Positions 1 through 5,130 of a stretch of DNA of 5,130 nt are shown piece by piece. Location: the NCBI GenBank assembly GCA_947378615.1, contig CANCKV010000293.1:1-5130 (forward strand), written 5' to 3'. The first letter of the stretch is position 1; each line of letters starts with the position of its first letter. The DNA is from Chitinophagaceae bacterium (GTDB lineage: Bacteria > Bacteroidota > Bacteroidia > Chitinophagales > Chitinophagaceae). Both the position numbers and the translations under genes were made by a program. Below the pieces are notes generated by a model that was not told the origin of the DNA, did not search any database, and saw nothing but the letters and a program-made list of their open reading frames with translations.

Positions 1-87
1 TATTTTTATAGTTTTAAATATGTTTAGTTTTTCAAGCCAAGTATTAAATAATTATTTTTTATTAATATCATTCTATTTGTAAATACT

Positions 88-537
88 ATGAGAAATATAA
101 AGTCAACAAACGCTATCAATATTTTACTAGTGGAAGATAATGAAGGTGATATTATTTTAACTCTCGAAGCATTATCTGAGGTTGGTCTTGATAAATATGT
201 TTCAGTCGTTAAAGATGGAGAACAAGCAATGAGTTATCTGAAGCAAATAATAGATAGCCAATCAACTAATTTTCCAAATATGATTCTTTTAGATATAAAT
301 TTACCAAAAGTGGATGGTAAACAGGTATTGTCCTTTATTAAATCTACAGAGGAATTGAAACAGATTCCTGTAATTATGTTGACCACTTCACATGCTCAAA
401 AAGACATTAATGAATCTTATTCTAATTATGCAAATTGTTATATTACAAAACCTGTTGATTTAGAAACCTTTTTTGGTCTTATACAGTGCATCCAAACACA
501 TTGGATTGATGTCGTAAAACTACCAACCAACAATTAA
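88..537 (+). CDS. Single-domain response regulator, Rcp/CheY-like
   Basis: A 149-residue cytoplasmic receiver domain with no output domain; such proteins relay phosphate or act by protein-protein contact. The acidic pair is E16-D17 in the LLVEDNEGD segment, the likely phosphorylated aspartate is D69 (LLDINLP), the switch residue is T99 or T100 (MLTTS), and the conserved lysine is K121 (ITKPVD). The VEDNEGD start, the DI..SY..YAN.YI.KPVDL stretch and the C-terminal tail with aromatic residues are typical of the Rcp1 family, first known as partners of phytochrome kinases and common in Bacteroidota. It starts at the first ATG in frame, 11 residues before the receiver core; no Shine-Dalgarno sequence is seen. 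The next gene follows after 24 nt on the same strand, so they are probably cotranscribed. The cognate kinase is inferred to lie upstream, outside the window, or to be the downstream gene. Domain call is certain; the partner is not. Confidence 0.95.
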   Translation: MRNIKSTNAINILLVEDNEGDIILTLEALSEVGLDKYVSVVKDGEQAMSYLKQIIDSQSTNFPNMILLDINLPKVDGKQVLSFIKSTEELKQIPVIMLTTSHAQKDINESYSNYANCYITKPVDLETFFGLIQCIQTHWIDVVKLPTNN

Positions 538-561
538 TATTATCATTATAAATCATTTAAG

Positions 562-1986
562 ATGAACACTACAATTCCATTAGATATACTTGTGATAGAA
601 GACAATGAAATTCATTTATATCTTTTAGATCAATATCTAACATTTTCTTCTCTTAATATAGGGACTGTTCATAGGGCATCTTCAATTGAAAGTGCAATGG
701 AATTACTAGAAACAAATAAACCTAATATTATTTTTCTTGACTTGTTTTTACCAGATAGCGATGGTCTTGAATCATATAGTATGATCCAATCTAAAATTAA
801 AACTGCAGCTATTATTGTTATTTCTAGCCTTTCTGACATTAATATAACACTTGAAGCACTTGCATTAGGTGCTGAAGATTATTTAGTTAAAGGAGAATTT
901 GATGAAAGAATACTAGAAAAGTCAGTTAGGTATAGTTTGGAAAGAAAAAAATCTGAATTAAAGTTACAGGCATCAGAAGAAAAATATAAACAAATATTCT
1001 ATAATAATCCATCACCAATGTATATTTATGACATTGATTCTTTGAAAATTCTAGAATGTAATGATGCTGCAGTAAAAAAGTATCAATATTCAAGAGATGA
1101 GTTTGTTAGCTTAACAATTAAAGACCTTCTTCCTATTGATAGAAGAAATGCACTTCTCTTTGACGAGATAGATGAAAATTATGATTGGGTTTCAACCCCT
1201 TTATCACAAATAAAAAAGAATGGAGAGTTACTTTTAGTGGAAATGTCTTTTAATGACATTGAGATGAATGAGAAGAATGTTCGTCAAGTTCAGATTAATG
1301 ACATTACCGAAAAAATTAAATTACAGGAAGCACTTGAGTCACAACAAGAGGAAAAGCAACGATCAATAACTGCTGCAACAATTAACGCTCAAGAAACTGA
1401 AAGGGCAGAACTTGGAAGGGAACTGCACGATAATATCAATCAGATTTTAGTAACTGCATTGTTATTTTTAGACAATGTAATTGTATCTCAAAAGATGGAT
1501 TATGATAAATTAAAGTACATTAAAGAAATAATAGCTGAATCAATCAAAGAAATTAGAAAATTAACCAAAGGTCTAGTACCTCCTTCCTTAGATAACATTG
1601 GTTTGGTCGTGGCGTTAGATGGGATATTAAGCAATATTAAATCTTTAGAAAATATAAATATTAGTACTTCATTTGAAGAATTTTCAGAAGATATGATTTC
1701 AGAAGAATTAAAGTTAATGATATATCGAATAGCTCAAGAGCAACTAAATAATATTATTAAGCATTCACAAGCAACTATGGTAAATATTGCTCTTTATAAA
1801 AAGAATGGAAACTTAGAATTACAAATAAAAGATAATGGGAAGGGATACGATTTGTCCTCACAAAGAAATGGTGTGGGATTACAAAATATAAAAACTAGGG
1901 CAGCACTTCATCATGGTGAAGTATCAATTACATCAAGTATAAATAATGGATTTGAATTAATTGTTGATTTTCCTATTACAGCATAA
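562..1986 (+). CDS. Soluble REC-PAS-histidine kinase (HisKA_3/NarX-DegS type)
   Basis: A 474-residue hybrid sensor kinase with no transmembrane segment, so it should act in the cytoplasm. Residues about 7-125 form a receiver: E13-D14, phosphoacceptor D60 (IFLDLFLPD), S88 and K110 (YLVKGE). Residues about 138-250 form a PAS domain (NNPSPMYIYD, DITE end), joined by a coiled-coil-like linker rich in E, Q and K. The dimerisation/phosphoacceptor helix ERAELGRELHDN carries H289, of the HisKA_3 class. The ATPase domain has an N-box (EQLNN, 393-397), a G1 box (DNGKG, 424-428) and a G2 box (GVGL, 437-440), so it looks catalytically intact. An N-terminal receiver means phosphorylation can serve as its input. 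HisKA_3 kinases normally phosphorylate LuxR/NarL-type regulators; none is in this window. It probably forms an operon with the receiver gene just upstream. The ligand or signal of the PAS domain cannot be told. Confidence 0.95.
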   Translation: MNTTIPLDILVIEDNEIHLYLLDQYLTFSSLNIGTVHRASSIESAMELLETNKPNIIFLDLFLPDSDGLESYSMIQSKIKTAAIIVISSLSDINITLEALALGAEDYLVKGEFDERILEKSVRYSLERKKSELKLQASEEKYKQIFYNNPSPMYIYDIDSLKILECNDAAVKKYQYSRDEFVSLTIKDLLPIDRRNALLFDEIDENYDWVSTPLSQIKKNGELLLVEMSFNDIEMNEKNVRQVQINDITEKIKLQEALESQQEEKQRSITAATINAQETERAELGRELHDNINQILVTALLFLDNVIVSQKMDYDKLKYIKEIIAESIKEIRKLTKGLVPPSLDNIGLVVALDGILSNIKSLENINISTSFEEFSEDMISEELKLMIYRIAQEQLNNIIKHSQATMVNIALYKKNGNLELQIKDNGKGYDLSSQRNGVGLQNIKTRAALHHGEVSITSSINNGFELIVDFPITA

Positions 1987-2007
1987 CTTAGTTAAGCCGT
2001 AATTAGA

Positions 2008-2343
2008 TTATTTTCCTTTCTTTCTATCGTATTGACAACATTCATCAAGTTTTTGATAGGCTTCATTAGGTGCTGTTGCATCTTGAGTATCATAACCTGC
2101 ATTTGCAATACTGCTTTGTATTTTCTTGGATGACGTCTTTGTCGCATCAAAGGAAACTGTGAGTATTTTAGTATCTACGTCCCATTTTGCGTCTGTCGCT
2201 CCTGCTTGTTTAGCTGCTTTTTGAATATGACTTCTGCATTGTGAACAATTACCGTACACTTTAATTTTTTCTGACTTCACACTTTGTGCATTCAATGTTG
2301 TAAGGCCTAAAACTAATGCTAGTACTAATATTATGTTTTTCAT
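2008..2343 (-). CDS. Exported heavy-metal-associated (HMA) domain protein
   Basis: A 111-residue small protein. Residues 1-19 form a signal peptide (MKN, hydrophobic core IILVLALVLGLTTL, likely cleavage after NAQ or NA), so it is exported to the periplasm or beyond. The mature part is one ferredoxin-like HMA fold with the metal site GNCSQC (C33 and C36), followed by the usual helix, the segment VDTKILTVSFD and the ending IANAGYDT. A second cysteine pair, C102-C103 in LDECCQYD, sits in the tail; this arrangement recurs in Bacteroidota HMA proteins. A role in binding or handing over copper or a similar soft metal is inferred from the family; the loop has N where MxCxxC proteins have T or M. It starts 31 nt after the sugar transferase stop, so readthrough is possible, and it ends 21 nt from the convergent kinase gene. 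No metal ATPase or efflux gene is nearby. Confidence 0.9.
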   Translation of the reverse strand: MKNIILVLALVLGLTTLNAQSVKSEKIKVYGNCSQCRSHIQKAAKQAGATDAKWDVDTKILTVSFDATKTSSKKIQSSIANAGYDTQDATAPNEAYQKLDECCQYDRKKGK

Positions 2344-2374
2344 GATTTTATAATTTATTTGTGTTAGACTTGAT

Positions 2375-3010
2375 TTATAAACTTTCTAAAGAAGAAACTA
2401 CTCCAACAGTTCGTAATAATATTTGCAATTCTAATCTTATTGATAGGTGATTAATGTAAAACAAATCGTATTCCAACTTTTCAAGAGTTTCTTCTGGAGT
2501 TGCAGTTGGGTTATTTACCTGTGCCCAACCAGTTATTCCAGGTTTAATAATATGTCTTAATTTGTAAAAATTATTTTGATCGGCAAATTTATCTACAATA
2601 TCACTTCTTTCAGGTCTAGGTCCAATTAAACTCATATCACCTCTTAAAACATTCCAAAGTTGAGGCAGTTCATCAATTTTAGTTTTTCTAAAAAACTTAC
2701 CTAGTTTTGTAATTCTTTTATCTCCTCTTACTGTGTGTTCCTGATGCCCGTCAGGATTAAAAATCATCGTTCTAATTTTATAAAGTGTAAATATTTTTCC
2801 ATTTAGTCCAACCCTTTCTTGGGTAAAGATAGCTGGACCTTTTGATGTTAATCTTGTAATAAGTGAAGCAATAAAAATAACAGGTAATAGCAATGGAAGT
2901 AATAAAAAAGCTAATGACCAATCCATTATCCGTTTAATAAGTAATATTCTTTTCTCAGGCAAATCTACCATTGAATAGACATCTAATTCGCTTACATCAG
3001 CATGCACCAT
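2375..3010 (-). CDS. Polyprenyl-phosphate sugar-1-phosphate transferase (catalytic domain)
   Basis: A bacterial sugar transferase (the WbaP/PglC/ExoY catalytic family). It moves a sugar-1-phosphate from a nucleotide sugar to undecaprenyl phosphate at the inner membrane, the first step in making an exopolysaccharide, capsule or O-antigen unit. From the ATG it has 211 residues: a hydrophobic segment at about 30-54 (DWSLAFLLLPLLLPVIF), expected to be the membrane helix, then QERVG (64-68), YKIRTM (77-82), the catalytic pair D113-E114 in KIDELPQLWNVLRGDMSLIGPRPE, and ITGWAQVN near 158-166. All signature motifs are present, so the domain should be active. The ATG at 3010 is the only standard start in frame, but the frame stays open for 133 more codons upstream with domain-like content, so the true protein is probably longer (see 3011-3409). 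The sugar is unknown, and no glycosyltransferase or polysaccharide export genes are beside it. Confidence 0.88.
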   Translation of the reverse strand: MVHADVSELDVYSMVDLPEKRILLIKRIMDWSLAFLLLPLLLPVIFIASLITRLTSKGPAIFTQERVGLNGKIFTLYKIRTMIFNPDGHQEHTVRGDKRITKLGKFFRKTKIDELPQLWNVLRGDMSLIGPRPERSDIVDKFADQNNFYKLRHIIKPGITGWAQVNNPTATPEETLEKLEYDLFYINHLSIRLELQILLRTVGVVSSLESL

Positions 3011-3409
3011 CGGGCAACAAAATGTTGTTTTCTCATAAAATTCAACGATGTTTATTATTTTTCGATTTGAAATGTCATAAAACTGAGCTAAGCTTAGAAA
3101 TTGATTTAATATTTTTTCGCCTACCCATTTATCAATTACTACATAGTCGTAATAATTCTTTTTTAAATATTTAATTAGTTTGATATCAACAGGACCAGTC
3201 CAAAAATTATAAGAATAGCATTTGTTGAATAAAGGTTTTCTTATTAATTGCTTAGCTAATATATCGGGATTAACAACAAGGCAGGTCTTCTTCTTTGCTT
3301 CACTATTGCGGGACTTCTTTTTTCCATACCAACTTCCTTCGTAAATGATTGTACGAAGATTATTTAAGTTATTATTAGTCTTTCTTACCGTTTCCAGAGT
3401 AAATATAAT
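3011..3409 (-). pseudogene. In-frame upstream extension of the sugar transferase, lacking a standard start
   Basis: Hand translation in the frame of the sugar transferase gives 133 sense codons between a TAA at 3410-3412 and the ATG at 3010, unlikely by chance in DNA this rich in A and T. The product looks like an alternating beta/alpha domain: strand TCLVVNPD, then CYSYNFWTGPVDI, a helix, YYDYVVIDKW, a helix, and KIINIVEFYEKTT directly before the catalytic part. This resembles the nucleotide-binding-like region and the 'EFYE' linker of full-length polyprenyl glycosylphosphotransferases, but the usual N-terminal membrane helices are absent. No ATG, GTG or TTG occurs in frame; the choices are CTG at 3397, ATT at 3409, or the ATG at 3327 in another frame followed by a frameshift in an A6 run. 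I therefore mark it as possibly broken. It could still be functional if a non-standard start or slippage is used, or if the sequence has an indel error. Confidence 0.55.
3333..3340 (-). promoter_or_regulatory. Possible ribosome binding site for an ATG at 3327
   Basis: The minus strand reads GAAGGAAG, then TTGGT, then ATG at 3327-3325. The purine-rich stretch is the best Shine-Dalgarno-like match before any gene in the window. From this ATG the frame gives only 23 codons before a TAG, but a single added A in the six-A run at 3323-3318 would turn it into MEKKKSRNS and continue into the sugar transferase frame. It supports this ATG as the original start; the match alone is short. Confidence 0.35.
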
Positions 3410-3416
3410 TTAGTGG

Positions 3417-3424
3417 TAAAAGTA
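3417..3424 (-). promoter_or_regulatory. Weak candidate -7 promoter element for the sugar transferase
   Basis: The minus strand reads TACTTTTA, five of the six fixed positions of the Bacteroidota -7 consensus TAnnTTTG. It lies just before the open frame, with the expected transcription start near 3410. No TTTG is found at the right -33 distance, so this is a weak call. Confidence 0.22.
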
Positions 3425-3537
3425 TATGTTTTATCTTATCATTACGCTTAAAATTAATTTCAAAATTCTAAATGAAGAAATTATTTGATTTAAGCTTGAA
3501 ATTTTAAAATTAAATTAACTCATTTTCTTATTTTTTT

Positions 3538-3595
3538 ATTAAAGTAGATATATTTAAATTATTTAACGCTGCCTATTAATAAATAATACTTTAAT
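3538..3595. repeat. AT-rich inverted repeat after purC
   Basis: The arms ATTAAAGTA (3538-3546) and TACTTTAAT (3587-3595) are perfect 9-bp complements separated by 40 nt, and the right arm overlaps the purC stop codon. Inside lie two smaller symmetric pieces, TTAAAT-T-ATTTAA (3554-3566) and TATTA-ATAAA-TAATA (3574-3588). The region could form a branched AT-rich structure at the purC mRNA end. On the minus strand it is followed by A's rather than T's, so it is not a standard intrinsic terminator. Chance symmetry is possible at this base composition. The rest of the gap 3410-3590 holds no gene that I can see. Confidence 0.35.
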
Positions 3596-4517
3596 TCATG
3601 GATTGTAATTGATTTACAATCAGATTATAAGTTTCTTCATCTGAAAACAATTGAGGTATAAACTTCTCACCAATCACTTTCTCATACAATTCTATATATC
3701 TTTTGCTAATTGTGTCAATTCTTTCTTCACTCATCTCGGGAACCTTCTGCCCCTCTTTTCCCATAAAATCATTTTCAATAAGCCACTCCCTGACAAACTC
3801 CTTACTCAATTGTTTTTGTCTTTGCCCACGTATTTGTCTCTCTTCAAATCCGTCTGCATAAAAATATCTTGAACTGTCAGGCGTATGAATTTCGTCCATT
3901 AAATAAATTTCATTTCCTATTTTTCCAAATTCATATTTTGTATCTGCAAGAATCAAACCTTGTGCTTTTGCTAGCTGTTTCCCTTTTTCAAAAAGTGCAA
4001 GTGAATAATTTTCCAAAATCTCCCATTCTTCCACACTTGTCAATCCCTTTAAAAGGATTTCATCTTTGCTAATATCTTCGTCATGACCAATTGAAGCTTT
4101 TGTGGTTGGAGTAATTATCGGCGTATCAAAGAAATCATTTTCTTTCATCCCCTCAGGCATATTCACGCCACACAATGTTCTTTTTCCATTAAAATATGTT
4201 CTCCAAGAATGTCCTGTTAGATTTCCTCTAACTACCATTTCAATTTTAAAGGGAATACACTTTTTCCCAATCGAAACATTTGGTGCAGGAGTATTTAAAA
4301 GCCAATTTGGACAAATTGACCTAGTTTCATTAAGCATGTATGACGCAATCTGATTAAGCACCTGACCTTTGAAGGGAATAGGTTTTGGTAAAATAACATC
4401 AAAAGCTGAGATCCTATCACTTGCAATCATTACCAATAAATCATTCTGTATGGAATAGACCTCTCTTACTTTTCCACTATAAAAGGCAGTTTGATGTGGG
4501 AATGAAAAAATTGACAT
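3591..4517 (-). CDS. purC: SAICAR synthase (phosphoribosylaminoimidazole-succinocarboxamide synthase)
   Basis: Cytoplasmic enzyme of de novo purine synthesis that joins CAIR and L-aspartate using ATP to give SAICAR. From the ATG at 4517 it has 308 residues, a normal length for the long (about 300-residue) form of the family in Bacteroidota and yeast. Conserved stretches in order are GKVREVY (15-21, ATP-binding loop), [12 protein letters not shown] (33-44), [11 protein letters not shown] (95-105), ITPTTKA..GHDEDIS (135-150), [12 protein letters not shown] (187-198) and [13 protein letters not shown] (208-220), then [11 protein letters not shown]. Nothing is missing, so it should be active. The frame also allows a TTG start at 4538 that adds seven residues (MEHYFCT), but a promoter-like TACTTTTG element lies over that stretch and relatives begin close to this ATG, so I prefer the ATG. 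No other pur gene is adjacent; it appears to be transcribed alone or with what precedes it. Confidence 0.96.
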   Translation of the reverse strand: MSIFSFPHQTAFYSGKVREVYSIQNDLLVMIASDRISAFDVILPKPIPFKGQVLNQIASYMLNETRSICPNWLLNTPAPNVSIGKKCIPFKIEMVVRGNLTGHSWRTYFNGKRTLCGVNMPEGMKENDFFDTPIITPTTKASIGHDEDISKDEILLKGLTSVEEWEILENYSLALFEKGKQLAKAQGLILADTKYEFGKIGNEIYLMDEIHTPDSSRYFYADGFEERQIRGQRQKQLSKEFVREWLIENDFMGKEGQKVPEMSEERIDTISKRYIELYEKVIGEKFIPQLFSDEETYNLIVNQLQSMN

Positions 4518-4521
4518 GGTG

Positions 4522-4548
4522 CAAAAGTAATGTTCCAATCAAAGCAAA
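4522..4548 (-). promoter_or_regulatory. Candidate Bacteroidota-type promoter of purC
   Basis: The minus strand carries TACTTTTG (4529-4522), a full match to the -7 consensus TAnnTTTG, ending four bases before the ATG at 4517. A TTTG occurs at 4548-4545, only 15 nt upstream of it, shorter than the usual 17-23 nt spacing. If used, transcription would start at or within a few bases of the ATG, giving an mRNA with almost no leader; no Shine-Dalgarno sequence is present, which agrees. Confidence 0.5.
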
Positions 4549-4692
4549 CCCTTATAAATATTGTATTTTTATAAAAAAATTACATATTTGTGAATATTTT
4601 CTTTCATAAATTGGATATTAAAATTGCAACGAGTAAAATTTATTTGTTTTGAAATATTATTGACTTGATTTATTCTAAAAAATAACGCAAAT

Positions 4693-4717
4693 GAATTAAA
4701 CAAAATAAGTTTAATTC
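4693..4717 (-). terminator. Hairpin after the porin gene, likely terminator
   Basis: GAATTAAAC (4693-4701) and GTTTAATTC (4709-4717) are perfect 9-bp complements around a 7-nt loop. On the minus strand the stem begins 17 nt after the stop codon of the beta-barrel gene and is followed by T-rich sequence (ATTTGCGTTATTTTTT). The position and shape suit an intrinsic terminator separating this gene from purC; the stem is weak, being mostly A-T pairs. The remaining gap (4549-4692) holds no gene that I can see. Confidence 0.55.
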
Positions 4718-4733
4718 CCATCAGGAACACAAT

Positions 4734-5130
4734 TTAGTTGATAAAATTCCACCATATCCCAAACCTCAACCAAAGTCCTGTGTTTGGATAGTTAGCCAAT
4801 TTGTAATTGTAATGATTAAAGCTAAATCCTTGCTGTGGATTGACTGTATTTAGGTTTTCTAGTCTAAAAAAGGCCTTAAAACTTTTAATTCTAAAATGGA
4901 AAAAGAAATTGATATCAGGTCGATTAGATAGAGTTGTATTGTTTTGATAAAAAAACTGACCTGTAAAGGGCGAGTAATCAGATGCTTTATAATTTGTCGT
5001 ATATCTAGCCTCTAAACCAGTAGATAAAAATAGATTTGTGAAGAAATTTCCTTCAAATGCCAGTCTTTGCCTTGTTATTACCTGTGGAACATTAATTGGT
5101 GAATTTGCCGTTGCCTGTTGTAAATGTAGT
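4734..5130 (-). CDS. Outer-membrane beta-barrel protein, putative porin family (C-terminal part)
   Basis: Partial gene running off the right edge: 131 complete codons and a TAA at 4734-4736. Hand translation shows short alternating aromatic segments typical of antiparallel beta strands of an outer-membrane barrel, such as NLFLSTGLEARYTTNYKA, YSPFTGQFFYQNN, HFRIKSFKAFFRLENLN and the final strand GLWLRFGIWWNFIN. Turns are rich in N, P, G and T. The last strand is strongly aromatic, as expected for insertion by the BAM machinery. The pattern YSPFTGQFFYQ, RP..NFFFHFRIKSFKAFFR.ENLN and LW.R.GIWWNF agrees with my memory of the Bacteroidota 'putative porin' family; that family name rests on recall, not a search. 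Whether it is a true diffusion porin or has a substrate is unknown. It is followed by a hairpin at 4693-4717 and then by purC on the same strand. Confidence 0.82.
   Translation of the reverse strand, partial: LHLQQATANSPINVPQVITRQRLAFEGNFFTNLFLSTGLEARYTTNYKASDYSPFTGQFFYQNNTTLSNRPDINFFFHFRIKSFKAFFRLENLNTVNPQQGFSFNHYNYKLANYPNTGLWLRFGIWWNFIN

Noticed and set aside
72..79. TCTATTTG before the first gene as a TAnnTTTG promoter element
   Set aside because: The second base of the consensus is wrong and there is no TTTG or TTG at the expected -33 distance; the leader 1-87 otherwise shows only AT-rich sequence.
1984..1997. Bidirectional terminator between the convergent kinase and HMA genes
   Set aside because: Only a five-base symmetric piece (TAACT-T-AGTTA) is present; this is too short to support a terminator.
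2971..3174. Plus-strand open frame of 67 codons
   Set aside because: It is antisense to the sugar transferase and its in-frame extension; the translation has no recognisable features.
2375..3409. A polysaccharide biosynthesis cluster around the sugar transferase
   Set aside because: Neighbours are an HMA protein and purC; there is no glycosyltransferase, flippase, polymerase or export gene in the window.
4518..4538. TTG start for purC adding seven residues
   Set aside because: The added residues do not belong to the family core, an ATG lies right at the expected N-terminus, and a promoter-like element overlaps the extra codons.
3651..4609. Plus-strand open frames opposite purC (3651-3872, 3869-4072, 4102-4353, 4421-4609)
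   Set aside because: They lie largely antisense to a strongly conserved enzyme gene (the last one runs past its 5' end), have no recognisable domains or start signals, and are explained by its codon pattern.
1..5130. CRISPR array, insertion sequence, tRNA or rRNA gene, defence system
   Set aside because: No regularly spaced direct repeats, transposase motifs, cloverleaf-like or rRNA-like sequences were seen; the genes are typical chromosomal ones.

Overview
The window looks like an ordinary chromosomal segment of a Bacteroidota bacterium, most likely a flavobacterium-like species. The reasons are the very low G+C, the near absence of Shine-Dalgarno sequences, a TAnnTTTG-type promoter element before purC, an Rcp-type response regulator, and a C-terminal fragment that reads like the Bacteroidota 'putative porin' family. 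The genus cannot be fixed from this sequence alone.

Layout. Positions 88-1986 (+ strand) hold a two-gene signalling operon: a single-domain Rcp/CheY-like response regulator, then after 24 nt a soluble receiver-PAS-histidine kinase of the NarX/DegS (HisKA_3) type. Everything after that is on the minus strand. Reading in the direction of transcription from the right edge there are: the last 131 codons of an outer-membrane beta-barrel protein (5130-4734, running off the window) with a 9-bp stem hairpin just after its stop; purC for de novo purine synthesis (4517-3591); a polyprenyl-phosphate sugar-1-phosphate transferase whose catalytic domain is 3010-2375; and, 31 nt further on, a small exported heavy-metal-associated (HMA) protein (2343-2008). 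The HMA gene ends 21 nt from the convergent kinase gene.

How the genes relate. The first two probably form part of a phosphorelay: the small receiver may take phosphate from, or compete for, a kinase upstream of the window, and the REC-PAS-kinase may pass a signal to a DNA-binding regulator encoded elsewhere. The minus-strand genes have no common pathway that I can see. Only the transferase and HMA genes are close enough to be cotranscribed.

The most interesting point is the 5' end of the sugar transferase. The same reading frame stays open for 133 codons upstream of its only ATG and encodes a plausible alpha/beta domain matching the region that precedes the catalytic domain in full-length relatives, but contains no ATG, GTG or TTG. 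An ATG with a good ribosome binding site lies at 3327 in the -1-related frame, directly before a run of six A; one extra A would join it to the long frame. This points to a start-region frameshift (mutation, sequencing error or slippage) or to a non-standard start codon. I see no CRISPR array, mobile element, tRNA, rRNA or defence system, and no convincing new biological system.
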